A stretch of DNA of 64,000 nt from Sphingobacterium sp. SRCM116780 (GTDB taxonomy: Bacteria > Bacteroidota > Bacteroidia > Sphingobacteriales > Sphingobacteriaceae): NCBI RefSeq assembly GCF_021442025.1, contig NZ_CP090446.1, positions 124,001 through 188,000 of the forward strand. The letters are read 5' to 3'. The position numbers were made by a program, and so were the translations under genes. This document shows, in pieces, positions 56,975-64,000 of the stretch (the first letter of the stretch is position 1; the number at the start of each line of letters is the position of its first letter). Under the pieces are notes generated by a model. The model was given only the letters and a program-made list of their open reading frames with translations, was not told the origin of the DNA and did no database searches.

Positions 56975-57008
56975 CGCCCAAAGTGTTCGACTTTGGGCGT
57001 TTTTGTTT
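56975..57008 (+). terminator. rho-independent terminator after toxin cassette 2
   Basis: CGCCCAAAGT (56975-56984) pairs perfectly with ACTTTGGGCG (56990-56999), 5-base loop, then TTTTTGTTT. It is about 240 bases after the immunity gene. Confidence 0.9.
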
Positions 57009-57412
57009 AAGGTTCACTAGAAAGACGCAAGTTTTATGCTTGAGAAGAAGTAGATTGCTTTATTTTTTCGGGAATAAAATTTGGAAAAATTATCAAACTA
57101 TCCTTCTACAAGGAATGAGCTATAAGAGTTCTCATCTATCATCTGCATAATAAATCTGATGAATGGCTATTGCTCTGCCATCATCGTTTATGAACGAGGT
57201 TTGATGCGGTACAAAAAACGTAAAATCTATGCAAATTGTTGCTGTCAAAAAATTGTGCTAGCACAACGTATCCAAGCGTTCTAGTTACGAATATATTGAA
57301 AACAATTGAAATCTTGCAGACAAACTCATATTGTATACCTTCTTGATTTTGATGGCGTGGGTAAGTTCTTAAGATGTAGAGTCTCTGTAAAACGACTATT
57401 TTTTAATTAAAT

Positions 57413-57447
57413 CTTAAAAAAGCGTTTCTTTTGAAATGCTTTTTTTA
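57413..57447. terminator. second hairpin with T run right of the island
   Basis: AAAAAAGCGTTTC and GAAATGCTTTTTT pair with one G-T wobble around a short T-rich loop, with A run before and T run after; could act in both directions. Confidence 0.65.
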
Positions 57448-57556
57448 TTTTAGGGCTGTACAAACAGATCATATAAAAAATAGTGAGGTTAATGCTTAAT
57501 AAAGCGCTAAGTAGATCTAGAAAAAGAAAACACAAATAACAATGGACCAATAAGAA

Positions 57557-58063
57557 ATGGAAACGGTAAAAAAAATTAGTAGTTGGCTATTACCACCTAT
57601 CCTTATAATAGCATTGCTCTTACCAACTTATCTGGATTTACCCCTATCGTATCACCTTTGGGTTTTATATGTTGCCGTGGGTGTAGGTATTCTGCTGTAC
57701 ATTACCCTTTTTACCTTATTTTTTGATGTATCGGGATGGCGTATTTTTTTTAAAGAATTCTGGAAAAGTCTTGGACTTGGGGTTTTAATTTATTTCATTG
57801 GTTACATATTCCTTTTTTATGTGTCATGGCTGAGTGTCGCTTTCGTTACCCCTCAAATAATGAAAGCTGAAATCATAGCGGTGTATAGGCCTATAGGAAA
57901 AAGTAGAGCCACATGGAGCATTAGGCTTGAAGATGGAACGGTGAGTAGAGCGATTGCTCGTCCAGGATTAAATAAGTTCTCTGGAGAAGTCCGTGTATCC
58001 GTTCAAAGAAGCTGGTTGGCAGATATGATTTATTATGTGGATGATACTACCGAAAAAAAATAA
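57557..58063 (+). CDS. uncharacterised inner-membrane protein
   Basis: 168 residues. About three hydrophobic segments occupy residues ~8-105, and the C-terminal ~55 residues are soluble and beta-like (ATWSIRLEDGTVSRAIARPG). No family recognised. It lies 5 bases before a gene for a secreted protein, and the two form a pair. Confidence 0.65.
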   Translation: METVKKISSWLLPPILIIALLLPTYLDLPLSYHLWVLYVAVGVGILLYITLFTLFFDVSGWRIFFKEFWKSLGLGVLIYFIGYIFLFYVSWLSVAFVTPQIMKAEIIAVYRPIGKSRATWSIRLEDGTVSRAIARPGLNKFSGEVRVSVQRSWLADMIYYVDDTTEKK

Positions 58064-58068
58064 AAGAA

Positions 58069-58809
58069 ATGAAAAAACTGCTCTTCATCCTGTCAACAGT
58101 ATTCTTACCTCTTTTTCTTTTCGGACAGGAGGCTTTAGAGTCGAATTTAATAAATAGCTTGTTAGCATATGATCAAGCAGCGAAAAATAGTGGTACAGAA
58201 GAGAATGATCCTGATCTCCAAAATTTCACACATATATTACAAGAGACAATTTTAAAAACTGATCTGAAGAACCTAAATAAATTCAAAGAAACGATCGATA
58301 CCCTCAACTTTGTGTTAGAAAAATATAAATCTGAAAAAGGTGATTTTATACTTTATCATCTTTCCAGTCCTACCTCGTATCATTGGAGTTATATCATCAA
58401 TGATGATCGGATTATATTGCAAGATAATAGATATCACCAATATTTTACCGAAATACACAATTTAAACCTACAAGAATTCTTGCTGATAAGCCAAATGGAT
58501 GAACTAGTATTTTCTTGTAATTATGCAACTGTTTTCCGAAAGAAAAAGAATATATATGTAAAGAAGGTCGCTTTTGGAAAAAAAATGATGTTAACCGTAT
58601 GTAATTTCACTCATGTCGAAGATGGGAAGGGTCATTATAGTTTACCAGTGAAAAGAATAACGTTTGACTATGCGAGTAAGACCATTTCCTATGGTTTATG
58701 TATGGATTTAGAGACTGGAGAAAAAACAGTTGGAAAATCAGCCTATATAAACGGGAAATTCAATATAAAAGATTGCGATGAAAGACAAGGATTTACAAAA
58801 ATTGAATAA
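58069..58809 (+). CDS. uncharacterised exported protein
   Basis: 246 residues with a signal peptide ending near FGQ (residue ~20). The mature part is mixed alpha/beta with no recognised motif. It is likely co-transcribed with the membrane protein just upstream; they may act together in the envelope. Their position beside the island may be a coincidence. Confidence 0.65.
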   Translation: MKKLLFILSTVFLPLFLFGQEALESNLINSLLAYDQAAKNSGTEENDPDLQNFTHILQETILKTDLKNLNKFKETIDTLNFVLEKYKSEKGDFILYHLSSPTSYHWSYIINDDRIILQDNRYHQYFTEIHNLNLQEFLLISQMDELVFSCNYATVFRKKKNIYVKKVAFGKKMMLTVCNFTHVEDGKGHYSLPVKRITFDYASKTISYGLCMDLETGEKTVGKSAYINGKFNIKDCDERQGFTKIE

Positions 58810-58875
58810 CAGTTAGCAATTCTTGTTATTAATCTTTATAGCCATATTTATATGAACTGATCACTTCTTACAGAT

Positions 58876-59640
58876 TTATTGTTTTATCAATTCGAGTAGC
58901 TGCAATGCATTTTTTATAGCAGCAGTTGACGCTGTATTATTAAAATAAATATATACCTTCTTAAATCCATAATTCTTTATTTCCTCATAAAGATCAGTTA
59001 TTTCCTTTTTGCTGTATTCCGAATAAAATAATTGCGGATTGCCATGCAGACGAAAATAACCGGTTGTGGTTGTTTGTTGTATGGATGTAGGGAGATGAGG
59101 ATAGTTTGGATTGCAGAAGGTTATAGAATTTTTCTCCAGATCTTTTGTTGCTTCGGTATTACACCAACTTACATGTCTGAATTCAACAACATTCTCAAAG
59201 TGTGAATCCATCAGGCTGATAAGCAAATCCAATCTTTCTCTGGTAAAGCTAAAACTAGGAGGGGACTGCCATAGAATGCATGCCAGTTTATTTTTTAATC
59301 CTTCTTTGCTTATCTGATAAAAATCACTGACTTCTTCCGTGCAATCTTGAAGTTTTTTAATGTGTGTAATTATTTTTGGAACCTTTACACTAAACTCGAA
59401 ATGATCAGGGGTTTTATCATGCCATGATAACAAATTTTTTACAGTTGGGAAACGATAAAATGTTGCATTGAATTCATATGTTTTAAAATATTGACAATAA
59501 TACGCGAACCATTTACTCTTTGGTAAGTCTGTCGGATAAAACAACGTTTGCCATGAAGGGGTAGTATAGCTCGAGCATCCTATCCATAACTGTTCTGTGC
59601 TCATCTCTTTAGCAATTATGATACTTAATCCTTCTGACAT
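58876..59640 (-). CDS. DUF72 (YecE-like) family protein
   Basis: 254 residues from the first ATG; an internal ATG at 59604 (before STEQLWIGCSSY) may be the true start. The N-terminal WIGCSSYTTPSWQTLFYP, then YYCQYFKTYEFNATFYRFP, and the late GYFRLHGNP match the DUF72 family, a TIM-barrel fold of unknown activity. It ends in an ordinary chromosomal setting and is convergent with the previous pair. Confidence 0.88.
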   Translation of the reverse strand: MSEGLSIIIAKEMSTEQLWIGCSSYTTPSWQTLFYPTDLPKSKWFAYYCQYFKTYEFNATFYRFPTVKNLLSWHDKTPDHFEFSVKVPKIITHIKKLQDCTEEVSDFYQISKEGLKNKLACILWQSPPSFSFTRERLDLLISLMDSHFENVVEFRHVSWCNTEATKDLEKNSITFCNPNYPHLPTSIQQTTTTGYFRLHGNPQLFYSEYSKKEITDLYEEIKNYGFKKVYIYFNNTASTAAIKNALQLLELIKQ

Positions 59641-60276
59641 ATCACAGAAGTATACGATAAAACTTTTTATAGTATAAACCTATGAGCGCACAAAATCGTT
59701 TATAAAATCTGAAATAATAATTTTAATATAACATCTTCATTCTTGAAGTAGTGAAGATTCCTAATAGATACAAAAGAAATAAAAGGAGTACTTAATATGT
59801 AAAATTGCAGTACGATTATGGCTTGTGCTTCCTACAATGGTTAAGTATATCGACTGTTAGTCGCTATTTCTGTTTGGAAAGAATCAAAAAACTAGACAGA
59901 TCTGTAATCTTCCCTTAAAAAAGTAATATAAATGATTGTAGTGAAATGAATATGAACTTCTTTTTAGCTTGAGATGGATCTTTATCCTATAGCCTCAAGG
60001 TCTTTAATATGTATGTTTTTGCTGATTGTATTTTACCAGCATTATGGGAAAATAACGCTATTTCATATTATTATTTTATAGGGAAGGTTTGCCTTCTAAT
60101 CTTTCGGATTTATGTCTGCTGAAAAAAAACAGTATTTCGGGTTGGGTAGTTGCATTAGGCTTTAAAACGCTTATGTGTTCTTGTAAAAGATCTCGGAGTA
60201 TGTAGGAGATATAGTATACTTAAAAGCTATCGAAACAAAAAAATAGCGGTAATCAGGCCTATTTATAGGTATAAAT
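59641..60276. other. intergenic region with nothing recognised
   Basis: About 640 bases, AT-rich, no credible open frame, repeat or RNA. It should contain the DUF72 promoter on the minus strand; none was recognised. Confidence 0.5.
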
Positions 60277-60310
60277 AAAAAGGCACTTTCAGCGATGAAA
60301 GTGCCTTTTT
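60277..60310 (-). terminator. terminator of the bacteriocin gene (two-way)
   Basis: AAAAAGGCACTTTCA (60277-60291) pairs perfectly with TGAAAGTGCCTTTTT (60296-60310) around GCGA. T runs exist on both strands. Confidence 0.9.
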
Positions 60311-60329
60311 ATTTAACTAAATGCAATAA

Positions 60330-60494
60330 TTAGATGTTGAAAACACCACCTAATATACCACCAAGGTTAGAGAAAAAATTTCCAACAACTTTGAAAATTT
60401 GTCCGATAGTTCCAAAAGTACCACCTTCAATATTTTGCATTTCTTTTGTGTTCAATTCTTGAACGCCTAATTTGTTTAAATCTAAATTTTTCAT
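60330..60494 (-). CDS. GG-leader bacteriocin-like precursor peptide
   Basis: 54 residues from the ATG at 60494; the longer frame upstream has only a TTG start and a lysine run. The leader MKNLDLNKLGVQELNTKEMQ, followed by NIEGG, is a typical double-glycine leader; cleavage after G25 would free a 29-residue hydrophobic, glycine-rich peptide (begins TFGTIGQIFKVVGNFF, ends GGVFNI). The mature part lacks cysteine, so it is not a disulfide or lanthionine peptide. The C39-type exporter and TolC-like gene upstream on the same strand explain its processing and export. No immunity gene is visible. Confidence 0.82.
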   Translation of the reverse strand: MKNLDLNKLGVQELNTKEMQNIEGGTFGTIGQIFKVVGNFFSNLGGILGGVFNI

Positions 60495-60564
60495 CTTTTT
60501 TAATTTTTTTAATTTCCTTTGTATTAATCTTTGGTTTTTCAATCTTTCTTTTGATTAACCTTAA

Positions 60565-60572
60565 CAAAAATA
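60565..60572 (-). promoter_or_regulatory. -7 element of the bacteriocin promoter
   Basis: On the minus strand TATTTTTG fits TAnnTTTG. It lies about 70 bases before the peptide start codon, so the peptide may be transcribed apart from, and more strongly than, the export genes. Confidence 0.5.
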
Positions 60573-60761
60573 AAACTTAATTTTATTTAAAAAAATTATA
60601 TCAATCGCTTTTTTACTCCTTGTAGCTAGTTGTTTACGATAATTTTTTAACCTTTTTTATAATGCTGATTTGTGCTGTTTTTTAACCTTTTTTTCAGCTA
60701 TACAGGGATGTTTTTCAGAGCGCTAATTATTAGGTTATGTATGATTTAGTAGATTCAAATA

Positions 60762-62111
60762 CTATTCTGATTTTTGTAATCGTCCTATATAAAGTTGCAA
60801 TAACTGCACACTGAAATAACATTTGTATTTTGCTTGAAGGCATTCACTTTGTGTCGCTAGAAACTGATTGCGGGACTGATAGACATCGTATACAGAGATA
60901 CGTCCAGCATCGTAACTCTTTATGGTGTGATCGAGTGCTATTCGAGTACTTTCGGTCGCTTTTTTTGCAGACTGATATTGTTGAAAGTAAGATTGATAGT
61001 CAAATTGAATGGATTCTATATCTTGCTTGAGCTGAATATAGGCTTGTTTTTCTTCGATTTTTAGCTGATCTATCGCAATTAAATTTTGTCTATACTGAGA
61101 GCTTGATTTATGTTTATCAAATATTGGGATATTTAACGAAAGTGTTAATTGCTGTGAAAAATTATCCTTTATTTGTGGGAAAAAGCTATTATTGGGCAAT
61201 CCATATGCATTGTGACCATTTAAACCAAAATAGAAGGGGCTACCTATAGCTGCACCTGCTTTTAAGCTAGGTCTTCTTTGCGCTTTATAGATGGCGCCTT
61301 CCATCGCTAAAGAACGCTGCATGGGCTCGTATTTTTTGAGTAGTGGATTGTTACGAATAGCTTCCTCCATCCAGATGTTGATTTTGCTTGAGCTCCATAA
61401 TTGCATCACCTGTTCGTCAGGGAATTTGTCCTCTATCTCGAAGGTTTCGTAATGCTCCACTTGAATAAGATGGGCTAAACGCATCAATAATCGTTTAACT
61501 TCTATTTTTGCTACTTCAGCCTGTTGCTCCTCTCTTGCAAGTTGTGCATTGGCTTCGTAGACTATCGTTTGCGCTGTTTGCCCCGCTTTAGTCGTCTTTT
61601 CTGCTTTCTCATATTGTGTCCTTGCAAAATAAACCGCCGTATCTCTTGTCTTTAATATTTCTTTTTGTAAAAGAACATCTAAAAAGGATCGAATGATTTG
61701 GATGGTCAGATCCTGTTTTTGAATATCGGTTTCGACATGAGCAGTTTCTATATCAGTGCTTGCTTTTTGTATTTGTTTTTTTAAAATTCCTCCAGAATAT
61801 AGTGTAATTTCACCACTGATGCCAATACTACCATTCAAATTGTCATTGCGTTGTTGTCGTCCATACATATCTTGAGTTTGTCCAAAATTGGACTGATTTT
61901 CCATATAACCTTTGATAGTGGGTAAACGGTCGAACCGTGCCATCTGAAAATTGTTCTTTTTATCCTCTTCACTAAGCTGTTTTGCTTGTCCGGCAAAACT
62001 ATTGGTCAAACCATAATTGATGCATTGTTCTAGTTTCCAGGGTTGAGCTTTAGCTAATTGGGCAAATAAGCAATAGGCTGTACATAGGATGATAACAACT
62101 ATTTTTTTCAT
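60762..62111 (-). CDS. TolC-like outer-membrane efflux protein
   Basis: 449 residues from the ATG at 62111, chosen because a clean signal peptide (MKKIVVIILCTAYCLFAQ) starts there; an upstream in-frame ATG at 62150 would overlap the exporter gene by 28 bases. Long alpha-helical repeats (two copies of the OEP pattern, e.g. AQLAREEQQAEVAKIEVKR) and strand segments are typical of TolC family channels. It follows the peptidase-ABC gene directly and should carry the mature peptide across the outer membrane. Confidence 0.88.
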   Translation of the reverse strand: MKKIVVIILCTAYCLFAQLAKAQPWKLEQCINYGLTNSFAGQAKQLSEEDKKNNFQMARFDRLPTIKGYMENQSNFGQTQDMYGRQQRNDNLNGSIGISGEITLYSGGILKKQIQKASTDIETAHVETDIQKQDLTIQIIRSFLDVLLQKEILKTRDTAVYFARTQYEKAEKTTKAGQTAQTIVYEANAQLAREEQQAEVAKIEVKRLLMRLAHLIQVEHYETFEIEDKFPDEQVMQLWSSSKINIWMEEAIRNNPLLKKYEPMQRSLAMEGAIYKAQRRPSLKAGAAIGSPFYFGLNGHNAYGLPNNSFFPQIKDNFSQQLTLSLNIPIFDKHKSSSQYRQNLIAIDQLKIEEKQAYIQLKQDIESIQFDYQSYFQQYQSAKKATESTRIALDHTIKSYDAGRISVYDVYQSRNQFLATQSECLQAKYKCYFSVQLLQLYIGRLQKSE

Positions 62112-62122
62112 TTCTGCTCGTA

Positions 62123-64000
62123 TTACAATATGTTGGTTTGTTTTTTCCATAAATTAAAATAGACACCTTTGTCTTGTAATAGTTGAGTATGGTTTCCTTC
62201 TTCCACAATTTTACCTTCTTTGATGACCATTATTTTATCAGCTGAAGTGACTGTGCTTAACCGATGTGCGATGACAATAATAGTTTTCCCGTTATCTTGG
62301 AGTGTTTTTAAAGCTTGTTGTATATAATCTTCAGAATCTGAGTCCAAAGACGAGGTCGCTTCGTCCAAGATGATGATTTCAGGATTTTTATATAAAGCAC
62401 GTGCAATAGCAATACGTTGGCGCTGGCCACCTGAAAGCAACGAACCATTTTCTCCTAAGTGAGTTTGAAAACTGTTTGGTAAGGATTCAATAAACTCCAA
62501 AATACCAATGTCTTTACATATCTGCAGAATACGGGTATGATCTGGAAATTCTTCTCCAAGAGCAATGTTTTCTATGAGGTTACCTGAGAAAATATCCAGA
62601 TGTTGAGGAACGATGCTGATTAAATTACGTAAGGAATATTTGGATATATAGCTGACATCTAGTTCACCAATACTGATCTTTCCACTATTGACTGGATATA
62701 GATTTTGAATAAGTGCAGCTATAGTTGTTTTACCAGAGCCACTAGGTCCTACAATAGCTGTCATTTTATGCAGTTCGATTGTACAGTTAAATCCCTGAAA
62801 GATTTCTTCTCTTGAACCATAACGGAAATGCACATCGTTAAATATAATGTCTCCTAACTGTTCTTTATGAAGATCCATTTTATTTGTGTTTTCTTCTCGT
62901 TCGAGATCCATGATCTCAAATAATCGATCAGATGCAATCAATGCACTCTGTACCGTCTTGTTGCTTTCAATCAGTTGAGATATCGGACCTGTGAAATAAC
63001 CGATTAATGCATAAAATGAAATAAGCTCACCAGGAGTCATCTCTTGACTAATCACAAAATAGGAACCAGACCATAACAGGATAATTGTAAATAATCGGGA
63101 AAGAAATTCTGAAGAATTTGAAGTGAAGATTCCGTTCATCACGGATTTGTAAATCGTTTTTAATAAAACTGTGAAACGAATATCCGTTTTATTGTTGGCA
63201 TAAGTGTCAATTCCAAATTGTTTGATCGTTCTTACAGCATTTAGCGATTCGACGAGATGGGACTCTAATTGTGCCCCTTCTTCCATCATACGGCGTTCGA
63301 CCTTTTTATTGAAGTAGTTGGTGAGCCAGTAAACGGCAAAATAAAAAGGAATAACCAATACCATGATCATGGCCAATTTCCAATTGTAAGTAAACATCAA
63401 AGCAAAGGAAAAGAAGACAATGAAAAAATTTACAACAACTTGAATGGCGACATCGTTGATAAAGGATCTTATTTTCACAGCATCACTTACCCGAGAAATA
63501 ATCTCACCAATCTGCATTGTATCAAAAAAACGTTGGGGTAGAGAAAGCAGGTGCTTGTAATAGCCTAGAATTAAATAACGGTCAATGCGTTGTCCTGTCT
63601 GTAAGACTAAGATACTTTTCATGGTACCGATGAAAATCTGAAAAATCAGAATAACAACCATACCTATGGACAATAAATTCAATAACCGAGTATTACCATC
63701 GATTAGCACATAGTCGGAAATCTTTTGTATATAGATGGAAGTAGATAACCCAAGAACGGTGTAGACGATAGCACCAATAAGCGCTTGTACTGCAATGTAA
63801 CGATGTGGTTGTACCAGATTCCAAAATCTTTTGTAAGTGCTAACTTTTTCATTTCGCTGTTCAAAATACTCATTGGGCTCTAGTATGACTAAAACACCCT
63901 TCCAAATCTTTTCAAATTCTTCTATGCTGTATTCTTCCATGCGTCCAGGGCCAGGATCCATAACTTTAATCTTGGTTTTTGAAACTTCATAGATGACCAC
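62123..64000 (-). CDS. peptidase-containing ABC exporter (C39 bacteriocin type), 5' truncated
   Basis: 625 residues are visible; the frame is open to the window edge. The first ~45 residues are the end of a C39 peptidase (VIYEVSKTKIKVMDPGPG with the catalytic Asp, then the GVLVILEP linker); the catalytic cysteine and histidine lie outside or at the border. About six membrane helices cover ~70-330. The ATPase domain has Walker A GPSGSGKTT, signature LSGGQRQR and Walker B IIILDEATSSLD. It should cut the double-glycine leader of the peptide encoded at 60.3 kb and export the product. A membrane-fusion (HlyD-type) gene is not in the window and may lie to the right. Confidence 0.92.
   Translation of the reverse strand: MVIYEVSKTKIKVMDPGPGRMEEYSIEEFEKIWKGVLVILEPNEYFEQRNEKVSTYKRFWNLVQPHRYIAVQALIGAIVYTVLGLSTSIYIQKISDYVLIDGNTRLLNLLSIGMVVILIFQIFIGTMKSILVLQTGQRIDRYLILGYYKHLLSLPQRFFDTMQIGEIISRVSDAVKIRSFINDVAIQVVVNFFIVFFSFALMFTYNWKLAMIMVLVIPFYFAVYWLTNYFNKKVERRMMEEGAQLESHLVESLNAVRTIKQFGIDTYANNKTDIRFTVLLKTIYKSVMNGIFTSNSSEFLSRLFTIILLWSGSYFVISQEMTPGELISFYALIGYFTGPISQLIESNKTVQSALIASDRLFEIMDLEREENTNKMDLHKEQLGDIIFNDVHFRYGSREEIFQGFNCTIELHKMTAIVGPSGSGKTTIAALIQNLYPVNSGKISIGELDVSYISKYSLRNLISIVPQHLDIFSGNLIENIALGEEFPDHTRILQICKDIGILEFIESLPNSFQTHLGENGSLLSGGQRQRIAIARALYKNPEIIILDEATSSLDSDSEDYIQQALKTLQDNGKTIIVIAHRLSTVTSADKIMVIKEGKIVEEGNHTQLLQDKGVYFNLWKKQTNIL

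Larger units (their letters stand above)
56732..57556. other. intergenic region at the right edge of the island
   Basis: 825 bases. It contains two terminators, listed separately. An 80-codon frame at 56908-57150 spans the first terminator and is basic and featureless, so it is not called. No integrase, tRNA or attachment site was recognised. Confidence 0.6.

Noticed and set aside
22117..57008. Ordinary prophage
   Set aside because: A lysis cassette and a CI-like repressor are present, but no integrase, terminase, portal, capsid, tail tube, tape measure or replication gene was seen in 35 kb.
56908..57150. 80-codon open frame right of toxin cassette 2
   Set aside because: It reads through a strong terminator and has the composition of non-coding AT-rich DNA.
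1..64000. CRISPR array
   Set aside because: No set of regularly spaced short direct repeats was found; the only direct repeats are the two long leader copies and the GTTAAAC sites.

Overview
The window is chromosomal DNA of a Bacteroidota bacterium, most likely of the Sphingobacterium/Pedobacter group. The signs are AT-rich DNA, recurrent promoters of the Bacteroidota type (TTTG, about 20 bases, TAnnTTTG), weak Shine-Dalgarno sequences, and housekeeping proteins typical of the phylum: a DUF2723 glycosyltransferase, an HU-CCDC81/SPOR protein, a TPR plus outer-membrane-barrel pair, and a C39-type bacteriocin exporter. No rRNA or tRNA gene and no CRISPR array was found. The genus is an inference.

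Layout. 1-19.7 kb is ordinary core chromosome: a truncated DUF2723 protein, a GMC dehydrogenase with its small subunit, an APC permease, pyrR-pyrB, a TPR/barrel/SPOR/ExbB/ExbD/TonB-like/folC run, then ansA and a TatD nuclease on the minus strand. 20.1-21.9 kb is a hipBA toxin-antitoxin locus. 22.1-57.0 kb is an accessory island. 57.5-59.6 kb holds two uncharacterised envelope genes and a DUF72 gene. 60.3-64.0 kb is a class II-type bacteriocin locus on the minus strand (GG-leader peptide, TolC-like protein, peptidase-ABC exporter) that runs off the end.

The island is the most interesting part. It has a phage-style lysis cassette (T4-type lysozyme, a small membrane/coiled-coil protein, a candidate one-piece spanin), a phage-type control region (an S24 self-cleaving repressor, a second XRE regulator and an opposed leftward operon), and then about 29 kb of very large proteins without signal peptides. 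Two toxin cassettes share one plan: a ~700-residue conserved protein, a ~1000-residue carrier with a hydrophobic hairpin and a variable C-terminal tip, and a small putative immunity protein. One tip is a recognisable bacterial EndoU RNase; the other is unrecognised. Between them a 16 kb operon encodes an Ig-like protein, giant beta-rich proteins of 2096 and 1669 residues, and two fibre-like proteins that share an N-terminal module. I see no capsid, terminase, portal, sheath, tube, baseplate or AAA+ ATPase gene and no integrase.

The four units of the island (lysis, toxin 1, core, toxin 2) each carry the same palindromic box, CGGTA-N9-TACCG, placed 63-64 bp upstream of a TAnnTTTG promoter element. 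Three of the four also have a 233-246-base leader with a conserved GTTCGAAC block 106-108 bases below the promoter. This argues for a single regulon. My working model (inference) is a damage-inducible, lysis-released giant protein toxin assembly with exchangeable toxin/immunity cassettes, analogous in logic to colicins and tailocins but built from different parts.
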